64,000 nt of DNA, taken from NCBI GenBank assembly GCA_949751835.1, contig CATKHK010000019.1:472787-536786 (forward strand), read 5' to 3'. The position numbers and the translations under genes are program-made. The notes below the pieces were generated by a model. That model did not search any database. It had not been told where the DNA came from and saw only the letters and a program-made list of their open reading frames with translations. Shown here piece after piece: positions 1 to 12,974 of this stretch. The stretch's first letter is position 1, and the number at the start of each line of letters is the position of its first letter. The stretch comes from Blepharisma japonicum (lineage: Eukaryota > Ciliophora > Heterotrichea > Heterotrichida > Blepharismidae).

Positions 1-1
1 T

Positions 2-2032
2 GTTTTGCTCCGATCTCTTGGATTTAAAAAAGCAGCAGTTTTATATCAAAATGATAGCTGAGGCCAAGGTGGATATTATTATTTAAGACTAGGTATGAGT
101 AATCATGATATAAATTTAGTCAATTCTGAAGAATCGAGAGTTATTCCTGTTGGACTTGATAGAAATACAATAAAAAACTATTTAAATATTATACAAGGAG
201 TTATAGATTCTCAAGCAAGGCTGATTATTTTTATTATACAGTTTCCTTTAGTGCAGTATATATTGGAAGCTTTCTATGATTTAGGCTTGAGAAGAGGTGA
301 TGTAATGATTTTTACTGCTGTTCCTGATATTTTGACTAATATTTTAACAAAAGATGATTTTCTGTATAAAAGGCTCGAACTAGGTGTCCCTATGATAACA
401 TTTTTAGGGGAGCAATGGGTCGGAAAATTTGGGCAGGGGGTTCATTCAAAAATGCTTCAAGTTTACAATAATTCTGATCCAAGCTCATTTTCATGCCATT
501 ATTTTGATATAGTATATTTAATAGGTCATGCTCTTGATTTCATGATAAACCGAGGACAAGACTACACAAATCCTTATAAATTAGAAAAAGTTATAAGAAA
601 TACCCAATTTATAGGTTGTTCTGGGCGAGTAGTACTAGAAAAAGAGAGTAATGATAGATTCATGTCAGTTATAGACGCCCTAGCATCTAAATTTGATATT
701 AATGGAAATGTTGTACGATATCTTGTAGGGGAGGTAAAACCTGTTAGTACACAAATTTTGTATATGTATAATCCACTTATTTATCCCGACGGAACTACTA
801 ATAAGCCAGACGATTTAAGAAACCAAAACAGCAATTGTCCTTTTCCTGATAATGAAGTAAAAACGTTTGTTAAAGGAAAAATTCTTGTTTTTTGTATTTG
901 CTTTGTTATTGCATTTATATCAATAATAATTATCTATTTTATATGAAAAAGATGATGGAATATTCCAATAGAAGAGCTTAGAGAAAGGCAAGAAATTTCT
1001 TATGAAGATGTGCTGGTTGGTGTTACAATTGCTATTGAATTTTTCCAATTTGTTTCGATGGGTCCTAGTATATCGTATTTAAGTTCAATTTTAGGAAAAT
1101 TCAGTAACTCATTAACTTTGGAATTGACAAATATAATAAAACTCAAAAATGGGATGTTTTGATTAATCGTTGATGCTGTATATGGATTTATACTGCTTTG
1201 GATTTGTATGTGTGCTGTCATTATTTTTCGTTTAGATGAGAAATATTCAAAATTTTGAGTTTTCAGGTTTGTAAACTGGCTTGGAGATTTTTTAATGCCA
1301 ATTTTAGGAAATTTGTGCTTTATTCCTTTTATTTCAATTTGTCTTGATATTTTCGTGTGCGATCAATCAATAGGAGATAGCTTCACAGACAGTTTTTTAT
1401 CATATGATTGCTATTATTTTTGCTGAAAAGATGAGCATTTAGCATATGCAATTTTATCGATTTTTGCTTTATTGTGTTATGAGCCGCTTGCTGTTTTTTG
1501 TAGGCCACTTTGGCAAGAGCTACAGCCAATGCTCCATGTAAAAGCTGCTCCTTCTTTTTTAATGATAAAAACAATAGTCCAAGTGTCTTTAATTGTGATG
1601 AATAAAACAGTAAAAAGAGCCCAAACTATTACTCATGGAGTTTTATTTATTTTTGTTATGATTTTTTATATTGTTTTTCTTTTCAAATTTAGACCTTATA
1701 ACTATTCCAGATTCAATTTATGGCAAAATTTAAGTTTAATGGGAGTTGTATGGACAGCTGTTCTATCTACAATTGCATTAGGCGCACAAGGAAATTCCAT
1801 AATTTTAACAGTACTATTGTTTATTGGATGGTGTATTATAATATTATTTGGATTATATATCCAAAGGAAAAGATACCCAAGTTTATTATTTAGAAAGAAG
1901 CCTCATGATACCACAAGTTTATTTAAATTCGCCTTTACTTTTGGCAAGAGCTCTCGTAAAGCATTGACTAAAATAGCACCACCGAGTAGTTCATCGGAGC
2001 GCCAGAAGATAAATATTTTTGATAAAGATTAA
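2..2032 (+). CDS. Receptor A: Venus-flytrap multi-pass receptor, 5' end outside the window
   Basis: The frame is open from base 2 to a TAA at 2030-2032 if TGA is read as Trp; the start lies upstream of the window. The first ~260 codons are the second half of a type-1 periplasmic-binding (ANF-receptor-like) domain: an AVLYQNDSWGQGG stretch, then the lobe ending in YPDG..NKP-D-LR. A Cys-Pro-rich neck and a hydrophobic segment near 880-945 follow. About seven further membrane segments fill the C-terminal half, with a Cys-containing loop (CDQSIGDSF to CYYFCW) and a cytosolic KSSRKALTKIAP tail. The tail and overall sequence place it with receptors C and D. In-frame TGA codons occur at conserved Trp sites (after QNDS, in the KRWW neck motif, in FCWKDE). 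Role inferred: a surface receptor sensing small extracellular ligands; the ligand is unknown. Confidence 0.85.
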
Positions 2033-4247
2033 TTATAGTTTATTACTCAATAGCATTTTATTATATTCTTAGCTTAATAACTCTAATATGATTTATCACA
2101 TTTTAAAATACTTTGAATGTGAAATCAAATCTTTTAAAGAAATAATAGCCTAAGAGTTTCAAGTTAGTTAATTTAGGATAAAACTTTCTTTAAAAAATGA
2201 AACTTATAAGAATTAAATAAATATTTTGAAGTAATGGAGATGCAAAGCAGTGCCTATTATTTCAATTTAATTTGCAAAGATAAAGAAGCTTTAGAGAGCG
2301 AGAATTTTGGTATATTATAAAAATATTTCATATCAAATTTTTTAAACTAAAAAATGATTTTTGCATTCAGCGCCAGTAGCTGTAAATTCTTAATCCATTG
2401 TTTGAAGTAAGTCAGAGAATACTTTATTATTGATTAAACTAATCAAAGGTTTTGGTCAAATTTTTATTAACAAATTTGTCTTAGAAGTCTTGAAAACACA
2501 TATTCAATTGTAGACCATTTTCTCTGTTAATTGATAAAATGGAATGCCGACGTCATCTATATACTTTATATCGTCCCTTCTATTTCTGCTTTAGTTTATT
2601 CTTTGGGTCCAATTTTAAATTCTTGAATGGAAAATTTTATTTTATATCCTTACTTCATTTTTTGGTCATAGATTTTTTGTGAAATTTTTCTAATGTAACA
2701 TTTTTTATTTAATTATACAAGTCTTATTAAGAATTTCTGAGATCGCATTAATGATGAACTTATTTTTTAAATTAAATTCACTTAATAATGAAATTAAGTA
2801 GCAAAATAAAGACAAATTGGCTAATGAAGATATAAATTTTATTATTGCAGATATTCTTTGGCTGAAAAACTTATTTATATAGTAGAGCTTAAGTTCTTAG
2901 GCAAATATATAAATTATTTGAAAATTAGTTTTCGTACAAATTTGAATGGGACAAAAGATTGTAAAAATATAAAAAATATGCTTACTAACTAATTATATTT
3001 AAAATTAATGTGAAAATCAATGATATAAAATATCATGGGAGAGTATTAATATTAATTTATTTTCAAATTAATAGTATAAAACATTATAAAGATTTAATAA
3101 ATTTACTTCTATATAAGAAAAGGGATAAAAATTTAAAAGTAGCATATTCAAAAAAATTGCGTGTTAAGATATGATAAAAATTGAAGCTACGATTTATCAT
3201 GTTAGAATTATATTATCTCAATTTTAATCGATCAAAATAAATTTTTATAAGGGCTTCTATTAATAAAGGCTTCATATTATCTAAAATTGAAATTTAGAAA
3301 TTGTAAAAATTATTTCTATTTTTTAACAATAATTGATATACTATTTTATTGGTTTTTGGTATTTAATTCTTTATTCCTATTAAATTTAAAAAACTTGGAG
3401 CTTTTCATATGTAAATTTTAATTGAATCTAATAAGATTAGTTAATGAATTTGATCTTTTAATAATAATATATTTATTAGTATAATTAGCATTTAATAATA
3501 GGTATGGTGAGTTAAAGTGGCCATGAGTTAAAACTTGATATCTGAAAGCATTACCATTAGAATTAAAACTTATAAGAGAAGTCCTTATAAGGTCCTTGAT
3601 TCTATTTCCTTTATTCTGCCAAATTGCCCAAAGCCGGTAGACGCTCTTTTACCTTCTCAAGGTTTCTGATGCTCACACGGGCTCTGGCAATAGGACTGTA
3701 AGATAAAGAATAATTCTTAACACAAAATTTTGAAAGCAGCTTGATTATTATATTTTTATTTTTCATTTTAGATATTCCAAAAAGGGATAAAAGAATCAAG
3801 CAAATTCAATAAGAAGCTTAACTACCCTTTGCTAATTTTTGAATTTAAAGTTTATCTCTTACAAATTCTTAAGCACGAAAATTAAATAAACCTTGATTTT
3901 AAAGACATTGTTAAGAAATGGCTATTTTAATTTAGCTCAAACATTCAAAATATTTTTTTGTGCTATTGAATTATCAATAATTACTATAATTAATTTTGTT
4001 TAATTAATTAAATTCATCTCTTAAATTTATTTTTTCTAATAAATAAAGGAAAACTTATTTTGGTTGAGCTCTTATAAAAAATACCATGGTAAATACTATT
4101 AGAATAATCACTTATTTAAACTAAATCTAATAAATACATATAAAGCTTATAAAATTTCAAGTTTATTTCTTGAGTCCTTTTATTTAGATTATTATAAGAT
4201 TGGATCGCTTTTTTTTTAATTATATTATACATAAGATCTTATTCAAG
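2033..4247. other. AT-rich intergenic spacer
   Basis: This 2.2-kb spacer between receptors A and B has no coding frame I can support. Most of it is very AT-rich with stops in all frames. One patch at about 3618-3695 is richer in GC. On the minus strand it reads as the last ~27 residues of a short frame (3611-3799) ending in KERLPALGNLAE. It could be a decayed gene end; I do not recognise it and do not call it a gene. Confidence 0.5.
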
Positions 4248-7200
4248 ATGAGCTTTCTTCAGAATCTTTGAAAATTCGTGCTGCTATCTATTATATCCCA
4301 TTATTCAACCTCTTTAGAAATCATAGTTGCATATTCGCATGGAACAGACTTAATTTCTGACACTTATAATGAAACTTCTATTCTCCAAGTAACTCAAACA
4401 CTTACTTCATTCGTAGACTGACACCCCTGCCAGATCTTAGATCTTTCTTCATGTCTCAGCAGCTTCCCAAATTCCTCAATTCTGCTAGACTTATCAAGTG
4501 AGCTTGACATTCAAAATTCAATTTCCCAATTGTGCAGAAGCCATATGATTATCCATTTTGTGCTTCAAAGCAAAATGAAATTTACCGATGAGTGGACTTT
4601 TTCTGTTACTTCAACAAAGGAGCAACAGATAAAAGCTTTTTTAGCAGTTTTGGAATACTTGAATTGGACTCAGGGAGTTGGATTTATCAATAAGAAGAAT
4701 TATGATATAAAAGAAATAATTACAAATTATTCTTCAGATTTTAATTTTTTGATTGTTGAATCTGAGTCAAGCATTGAGGAACTTGTAGACAAAGTCGTGG
4801 TGAGGCAAGGCGCTACTGTTTACTGTATATTTACTGATTTAACAGAATCGCTAAAAATACAAAATGGATTAAAAGATGCAAAACTTTTAACAGTTGGAAA
4901 CGGAATTATTTTGGATCAAGAAAGTGGGTATAAATGCAAGATTGAGGGCTCTTTAATTGTGACTGAGTTTGGGCAAGAACTTGCAGGTTCTACAGAGGAA
5001 TTTTTGAAAAACTCAATAATAAATACTATCTCATATATTTTAAGCCAAAATTCAAAAGAAACGACTCAAGATATTCTTTCAATATTAAAAAACAGTCAAA
5101 ATAAACGCAAATTCTCTTTGATTAATATTCAGAAAGGAAAAAGAGTAGTTGTTGGGTCAATTATAAATGATAAAAGCCAAGGAGAAGAACATTTAACGGG
5201 CTCGACGTTTTCTTTTTATTTATCAAACAACTTGACTTTTCCTGGAAGCTCGGCGAATATTCCAAAATCAGTACAAAAAATATTAAATGTAAGTATGAGC
5301 GCTGGGCCTTCGAATCCAAATGCATTGCCTGCTTTAAGTGGTGTAATTGGTGCCTGGGGCACATATTTAGCAATGGACGAAATAAATGAAGGTCATGGCC
5401 TTATTCCTAATTTCCAACTTGCATTTTTTAATTATGACTGTGGGTCTACAGTTTATAATTCAAAATTCGCTTATACCTGCTATAAAAATGACATTGGCAA
5501 ATTTGGGCTTGCTCATATTCCTCCTTTTAGTTCTAGTGTAACCCTGGGAGTATTAAAAACATTTAAACAGCTAAATGTCACATTTCCTGTTGTTGGCTGC
5601 TCAAATACTGAGCCATCGCTTAATGTAACAAAAGATTATCCTATGTTTACAAGAGTTTGATTTTCTGCATCCTATGGAACAGCTTTGCTTTCAGTTCTTG
5701 TCAAAGTTATGGGATGGCAAAAAATTTCAATTTTATATCAAAATGACTCATGAGCCATATCTAAGTCTTGGTATTTAAATCCAGCAATAGAAAAGCAAGG
5801 TCTAGAAATAGTAAACCCTGAAAGCTCACGATATATACCTGCAAATCTTGATAGAGAAGGACTGAAGAACTACACAAGTCTTATACAAACTATTATCGAT
5901 TCTCAAGCAAGATTACTTATTCTAAGTGTCCAGTACCCAATGTGCAATTTTTTATTAGAAATGTTTTACGATTTAGGTCTAAGAAAAGGCGACTTGATTA
6001 TTTTTGCAACTTATCTTGATATGCTGACATATATAGGAAACAATGATACATATACTTATAAAAGACTAGAGCTTGGAATTCCTATGTTCAGGCTCATTTT
6101 ATCAAGCTGGGTCGGCGAAATTGGCCAAAGAACCAAAAACAAAGTCATAGAAATTCATAAAGAAAATCCATTAGTATACACCTGCCCATATTATGACGGC
6201 GCTTATCAAATGGCCCATGCTTTAGATTATATGATAAACAGAGGCCAAGATTACACTGATCCTTATAAGCTAGAAGCAGTCATAAGGATTCAGAAATTTG
6301 TAGGGTGCACAGGAACAATATCGACAGAAGCAGATAGCAACGACCGCATTGCAGACTCATATGATATAGAAGGTAATGGTCTTGATAGTACTGGAAGCAT
6401 TACTACAGAAGTAATTGGACAATTAAAGCCTTTTTCTTTACAGATTTTGACGATAGAAAATCCTATTGTATATCCTGATGGGACTAATATAAAGCCTAGT
6501 GATTTAAGAAATCAGAATAGTAAATGTCCATTTCCTGATAAAAAAATAAAAACTTTTGATAAAGGAAGAGGACTACTATTTGGGATTTGTTTTTTTGTTG
6601 CACTTATTACCATTGTAATTACAGTATTTATATGGAAAAAATGGTGAAATATATCAATTGAACAGCTTAAACAGAAAGAAGAAATTTCTTTACAAGATAC
6701 AATTATGGGAGTATCCATAATAGTGGAATTTTTCCAATATGCTTCTATGGGGCCTAATTTCTCACTTTTAAGCTCTCTTTTTGCGAAATTTTCTGATGCT
6801 TTGTCATTGGATTTGGATGATGTAATAAAATTAGAAAATGGGGTGTTTTGAGTTGTAGTGGATATCGTTTTTGGTGGGATTGCACTGTGGGGTATTCTTT
6901 GCGCTGTTGTTTTGCTAAGACTAGATGAAAAATGGAAAATTATTTCAATTTTTAGATTTTTATCATGGCTTGCAGACTATTTGATGCCAATATTGGGGAA
7001 TTTATGCTTTATTCCTTTTATTTCTATATGTCTTGATATTTTCTTATGTGATCAATCAATTGGAGATAGCTTTACAGAGAGTTTTCTTGCTAGAGATTGC
7101 TATTATTTTTGTTGAAAAGATGAGCATTTGGTATATGCAATCCTTTCATTTTTAGCATTATTTTTATATGTGCCTTTAGCTATTTTCTGCAGACCACTTT

Positions 7201-7676
7201 GGCAAGAACTGCAATCAATGTTGCATGTAAAAGCAAGCCCAGTTTATTTGATGGTGAAGACTATTTTTCAGATAACATTAATTGTTATGAATAAAACAAT
7301 AAAAAGATCTCAAGATATAGCTCATGGGCTATTATTTATAATAGTCTTAGTTATTTACACTATTTTTACATTCAAATTCAAGCCTTACAACTACGCAAGA
7401 TTTAGTTGGTGGCAAGGATTAGTTTTAATTGGAGTCTCATGACTAGCTTTTCTTTCTACAATTTCAATAGTGATAAAGCATGATTTTACTGCATTGCTAA
7501 TTGTTTTAATTCTAGGATGGTTTTCGATTGGGATGGTAGGACTGTATATTCAAAAGAAAAAATATCCAAGTTTGTTATATAGAAAAAGTGCTAAAGATAC
7601 GTCAACTTTGTTCAAATTTGCTTTTAATTTCAGAAAAACTACAGCATTTTCAAAGGGAAAAATCGTTCCAGATTAA
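4248..7676 (+). CDS. Receptor B: double Venus-flytrap, ~8-TM receptor
   Basis: Complete gene of 1142 aa; ATG 4248 opens a hydrophobic signal peptide (MSFLQNLWKFVLLSII) and the frame closes at TAA 7674-7676. Residues ~22-325 resemble a first ANF-receptor/Venus-flytrap domain, including NWTQGVGF, the GATVY strand, and a closing NLTFPGSSANIPKS motif like the end of class C receptor ligand domains. Residues ~336-745 are a second, clearer domain (ILYQNDSW, IDSQARLLI, GLRKGDLIIF, closing YPDGTNIKPSDLR). A neck with CPFPD and TM1 at ~774-796 follow, then about seven more TM segments with an extracellular Cys loop and the tail KYPSLLYRK..STLFKFAF. At least eight in-frame TGA codons are read as Trp. 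Closest to receptors E and F. Plasma-membrane ligand sensing is inferred; there is no cyclase or kinase domain. Confidence 0.9.
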
Positions 7677-8224
7677 AACCTAATTACTTATAAAAAAATT
7701 AAATCTTGAATATCTTAAATTATGGAATTGAGCATTCATTGGTGAAAATTAGAAAGTTTGTATAATTAATAAATTCTTTAATATATTATCTTATATATTG
7801 GAATTCCTTAGCTCAAGCATTTTTTAATTTATAAAAAAATTGCTGTTGATAAGCAAGTTGCAAGTAAAATTACAGTGTACTTTCAATTTTCTTTCTTTAT
7901 CAAAAATAGAGCTATTTTAAAAAAATGTGTATGAAGATATATTTATCTCAATTAATTTGCAATTAAAAATAATATTTTTAATCATATTAGCATGAATTAA
8001 AACAAATCAATAAGAAGTAAAAAGCTCTTGTGAGTTCTCAGATTTTTAATTTTGACTGATAATAGCTAAACATTGATTTAATGTAGAAAATTTTTTTTTA
8101 AAATATTTTAATAATCAATAGAATTTTAAGGGCTTGCTATTAAATGCCTTAAAATGGTATTTTATAAATATTTTTGGATTAAAATAGCTGAAATTTTCAA
8201 AAATCCCTATCATAAATTTAACCA
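7677..8224. other. AT-rich intergenic spacer
   Basis: This is the spacer between receptor B and the broken receptor copy. It is strongly AT-rich with no open frame or recognisable element. Confidence 0.5.
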
Positions 8225-8970
8225 TAAAATCAGCTACTTGGGGCCGAAGTGGCTATTATTATTTTAAGGTAGGGGTAAGCTCACATGATATAGATTTAGC
8301 TTATCCTGAAGAATCAAGAGCAATTCCTGCTGGACTGGATAGAGCGGGATTGAAAAATTATCTAAGGTTATCCAAGGCGTAATTGATTCCCAAGCAAGAC
8401 TAGTCATTTTTATCATACAGATTCCATTAGTGCTATATGTATTAGAGACTTTTTATGATTTAGGTCTAAGAAAAGGTTGATATATATATTTGGTATGCTA
8501 ATGCGTGTTCTCAGAAATATCAGGATAGAGTGTCTAGAGCTTTTACTCTCCAATTCAATTGGGAAATCGCTTTAAGTTGATAAAAAGGTATTAAGATCGG
8601 CTTATCATTATTAGATTGGATAGCCAAAACCAAGTTTCTATAAAGGCTTTGAGCACGCTAAATGAGTGCTCTATTCATATTTATATTTACTGCTGTCCCA
8701 GATACCTTGTCCAATATTTTGACAAATGATGATTTTCTATATAAAAGACTAGAAATAGGAGTCCCTATGATGACATTTCTGGGAAACAGTGAGTTGGAAA
8801 CTTTGGAAAAGGGTTCTATTCAAAAATATTGCGTAAATATAACAATAGTGCTCCAAGTTCATATGCGTGCCATTATTTTGATATTATTTATTTAATAGGC
8901 CATGCCCTGGATTTCATGATGGACCGAGGGCAAGATTATACAAATCCTTATAAACTTGAAAAAGTTATAA
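8225..8970 (+). pseudogene. Broken receptor fragment (A/C/D subfamily)
   Basis: Translating piecewise recovers the middle of the second Venus-flytrap domain: a WG.SGYYYF block, PEESRAIPAGLDRAG, VIDSQARLVIFII, YDLGLRK, then AVPDTLSNILTNDDFLYKRLEIGVP, and finally DFMMDRGQDYTNPYKLEKVI. Both ends are missing. A one-base loss after KNYLR (about 8365) shifts the frame, and ~200 bp of unrelated DNA splits the GDILIF strand (about 8484-8680). The fragment is closest to receptors C and D. No signal peptide, first flytrap domain or membrane part is present, so it is a dead duplicate rather than a spliced gene. Confidence 0.88.
8484..8680. mobile_element. ~200-bp insertion inside the receptor pseudogene
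   Basis: Aligning the pseudogene with receptors A, C and D shows foreign sequence between GGTTGATATA and TTTATATTTACTGC, where the paralogues are continuous. The edges are TA-rich, and a short TA/ATA duplication of the target is possible. The left part (GCTAATGCGTGTTCTCAG) and the reverse complement of the right part (TTTAGCGTGCTCAAAG) are similar, suggesting imperfect subterminal inverted repeats. It has no coding capacity. It could be a MITE-like element or, if this were germline DNA, an internal eliminated sequence. Exact borders are uncertain by about 6 bp. Confidence 0.5.
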
Positions 8971-9461
8971 GTAAAAATTACAAATAATGCTTTATAATGT
9001 TGACCCTATAGGACAATTATTGCAAAAAGTTGCAGGGAGTTTACCAGTCACTCCATATGTTTAGCAAACTTATTAGAATAAATATATTGTAGAAAATTTG
9101 ATTTTCTTGATATATAGGAAGGGGCTATCTAGGTATTTTTATTCTCACCAAACGAAAAAAAGTACCCTGCTTTAATTAATAGTCTTAAATTATGTAATCA
9201 ATGATAAAATGCTCTTATTAAGTCAGATTATCTAAAAATTTATATATTCGTATTTTCTTCTAATGATTTTTACTAATTTATAGGGGATACTCTGCTTCCT
9301 TCATTGACAAGATACTTTAATTGATCCTTTTTTTTATATTTGGTTATCAGTTTTCGATAAGCAGCACTGATATATATCGATTGCTTTGCGAATTTTTATT
9401 ATCATTAACTCAAATTTTTAATTTTCTAAGGAAATTAATTAAAAAAATCACAATGTCACTG
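8971..9461. other. AT-rich spacer upstream of receptor C
   Basis: No coding frame or repeat was recognised. It presumably holds the promoter of receptor C. Confidence 0.45.
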
Positions 9462-12400
9462 ATGTGAAAACAGAAATCTTTTATAAGGCTATTCTACTTA
9501 GCATGATTTATCAATCTTACAGTTTCCATAGAAGTCATTATTATTCAAGGGAGCGATGATAAAAATGACTTTTTGTGAAATGATATAACTATAACCTCCT
9601 CCCTTCAGAATTCTGCTCCTCAAATCGATTGGCACATTTGCCAATACATATCAGCCCTTCAATGTATCAATTCATATCCAAACGCCTATATATTGCTCGA
9701 TCTATCACAAGACCTAAGCACCCAACTTACAATATCCCAGCTCTGCCAAGAGTTAAAAATAGTCCACTTGGTTATCCAAGACGAGTTCAAATACCTCGAT
9801 GATTGAACTTATTCAGTCATTTCCTCTAAAACACACAGATTTAATGCTTTTTTTTCTATACTAAACTATTATAGCTGGAGCAAAGGAATAGTTTTTACGT
9901 CCTGGGAAGATGAAGAAAGGTTTTTGAATTTTACAACAAACTTTGAATTAATGATTATTGAATCGTGAACTGACATGGAAAATTTAATAATGCGAGTTGT
10001 GCCGCCTTTGGGATCAACTCTTTATTATGTTTTTACACAAAATAATGAATCCCTTTCTATACAACATTATTTAGCAAGTGCACATTTATTGACGGAAGGA
10101 AGTGGAATTATTTTAAATCAAAAAAGCGGGTATGGTTGCAAAACGGAAGGTGCTTTAATTATCACAGAGGAAGGACAAGAAAATGCAGATTCAGAAGAAA
10201 AATATTTGGAAAATTCCATTGTGAAATTTCTCAACGCTATAATAAACACTCAAAGCTCACTTGAAGCAATCACAATACTGAGCAATATCTGGAAATCTCA
10301 TTATGGGCAAAATAAATTTTCTCTTGTCAATCTACAGGCTGGAAAACGAGTTAAAATAGGATCAATTATTAATGAGCAAATTCTCATTCTTAATAACACA
10401 ATTTTTCCAGGAAAAACCACATCAATCCCAAAATCCAACAAAAAAATCCTAAACCTTAGCATTGAAGCAGGAATTACAAATCCAAATTATTCTCCCTCAA
10501 CAATCGGATCTATGGCAGCAAGAGGAGCTTACTTAGCAGTAGACTATATAAATTCAGGCACCTCTGGAATGTTACCAAATTATCAAATTGAGATGTTTAA
10601 TTATGACTGCGGCGTGACTGTTTATAATGCAGCCTATGCTACTGCTTGCTTTAAAAAGGATTTTAATAGTTTTGGCCTAGCTCATGTTGTGTCATATGCA
10701 TCCTCAATGGCTCTTGGGGTGCTAAAATTATTCAAGTCTTTGAACTGGACTTTTCCAATTATAGGGATCAATTCAGATCCTTCTTTTAATTCCTCTACAC
10801 TTTACCCATTTTATCAAAGGGTTTGGCCATCAACTTCATTTACGCTCCCTTTAATCCCTGTTTTATTGAGATCTCTTGGCTGGGAAAAAGCAGCTGTCCT
10901 ATATCAAAATGATAGCTGGGGCCAGGGCGGGTACTATTACTTAAGAATGGGAGCAAATACCCATGATATGCTGTTTGTGAATCCTGATGACACAAGAGCG
11001 ATTCCTACAGGACTTGACAGGACAACAATAAAAAACCACTCAGATATTATACAAGGAGTTATCAATTCAGATGCAAGGCTAGTCATTTTTATCATTCAGG
11101 TCCCATTAGTGCAATATGTAATTGAAACTTTCTATGACTTAGGCTTAAGAAGGGGTGATATATTAATATTTACAGCTGTTCCAGATATATTAACTAATAT
11201 TTTAACAATCGATGACTACCTTTATAAAAGACTGGAAATTGGAGTTCCCATGATAACTTTTTTTGGGGAACAATGAGTTGGAGAGTTTGGGCAAGGCGCC
11301 TATTCCAAGATTGTGAAATTGTATAACGCTACTCCAAGCTCATTTGCCTGTCACTATTTTGATATAATATACCTAATAGGTCATGCTCTTGATTTTATGA
11401 TCAACCGTGGACAAGACTACACAAATCACTATACACTGGAAAGAGTTATCAGAAATACACAGTTTACAGGTTGCTCTGGACGGGTGATAATCGAAAAAGG
11501 AACCAATGATAGAATTACATCAGTGTTAAATGTCCAAGCAGATAAATTTGATATAAGTGGAAATGTAATTCCTTATTTTATAGGAGTGCTAAAGCCTTTT
11601 AGCACACAAATTTTACATATTACTAACCCACTTGTCTATCCTGATGGGACTACTATAAAGCCAACAGACTTAAGAAACCAAAATAGTGACTGTCCTTTTC
11701 CTGATAATAAAGTAAGAACTTTCACTAAGGGGAAAATTCTGATTTTTGGCATCTGTTTTGCAATTGCTTTAATATCAATTATAATAACGTTCATTATATG
11801 AAAAAGATGATGGAATATCTCTATAGAAGAGCTCAAAGAAAAACAAGAATTTTCTTTCCCAGATATGATTGTTGGTATCACAATCGCTATCGAATTTTTC
11901 CAATACGCTTCGATGGGACCTAATATGTCATATTTAAGCTCGGTTATGAATAATTTCAGCAATTCTCTGACTTTGGAGCTTACAAATATTATAAAACTCA
12001 AAAATGGAGTCTTTTGGATAATTGTTGATGCAGTGTATGGGTTGATACTCCTATGAATTTCTATGTGCGCAGTTGTTCTTTTTCGCCTAGATGAAAAATA
12101 TTCCCATTTTTCTCTTTTTAGATTTATAGCTTGACTTGCTGATTATATGATGCCAATTTTAGGAAATTTGTGCTTCATTCCGTTTATTTCTATATGTCTT
12201 GATATTTTTGTATGTGATCAGTCAATTGGAGACGATTTCACTGATAGCTTCCTATCATACGATTGCTATTATTTTTGCTGAAAAGATGAGCATTTAGCAT
12301 ATGCAATTTTGTCATTTTTCGCTTTATTGTGTTATGAGCCGCTTGCAGTATTTTGTAGGCCGCTCTGGCAAGAATTGCAGCTTCTTTTGCATGTAAAAGC

Positions 12401-12890
12401 AGTTCCTCTTTTCTTAATGGTTAAGACGATTATCCAAGTTGCTTTAATAGTGATGAATAAAACTGTAAAAAGAGCCCAAGATATTACTCATGGAGCATTA
12501 TTTATTGCTGTGATGATTATTTACATTATTTTTCTCTATAAATTCAAGCCTTATAATTACTCGAGGTTCAATTTATGACAAAATTTAAGTTTAATCGGGG
12601 TGGTTTGACTCGCAATATTATCGACAATTGCATTGGGCGCTAAAGGAAACTCTGTAATTTTGACAATATTTTTATTTGTTGGATGATTTATTATTGGACT
12701 GATAGGGGTATATATACAAAGAAAAAAGTGCCCAAGTTTACTTTTTAGAAAGAAAGGCCATGATACTGCAAGCCTATTTAAATTTGCTTTTACTTTTGGC
12801 AAAAGTTCACGCAAAGCTTTAACTAGGATAGCTCCTTCTAGTGGCTCACTAGAAACCCAACACAAAAATAAAAATATTAATAGCAGATAA
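9462..12890 (+). CDS. Receptor C: double Venus-flytrap, ~8-TM receptor
   Basis: Complete gene of 1142 aa. ATG 9462 starts a signal peptide (MWKQKSFIRLFYLAWFINL, with two TGA-coded Trp), chosen because this frame stays open and aligns with the N-termini of B and D. The first flytrap domain contains FNAFFSILNYYSW and GSTLYYVFTQ and closes with NTIFPGKTTSIPKS. The second contains VLYQNDSWGQGG, LVIFIIQVPLVQY and closes with YPDGTTIKPTDLR. TM1 is near 11725-11800 and the remaining segments run to ~12720. The tail KSSRKALTRIAPSSGS marks the A/C/D subfamily. The EQ-W-VG tryptophan is TGA here and TGG in receptor A. The stop at 12888 lies only 84 bp before receptor D, which has the same orientation, suggesting a recent tandem duplication. 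Confidence 0.9.
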
Positions 12891-12974
12891 TTTTTTTCTA
12901 TCTAAGACCATTTTGAAGTTTTTTAATTCTTTTAGTCATTATTATTGAATATGGTATTATAAAACATATAAGAA

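Noticed and set aside
7113-7115. Separate short genes within each receptor (fragments ending at TGA)
   Set aside because: All fragments of one receptor share one frame and align end to end with the paralogues once TGA is Trp.
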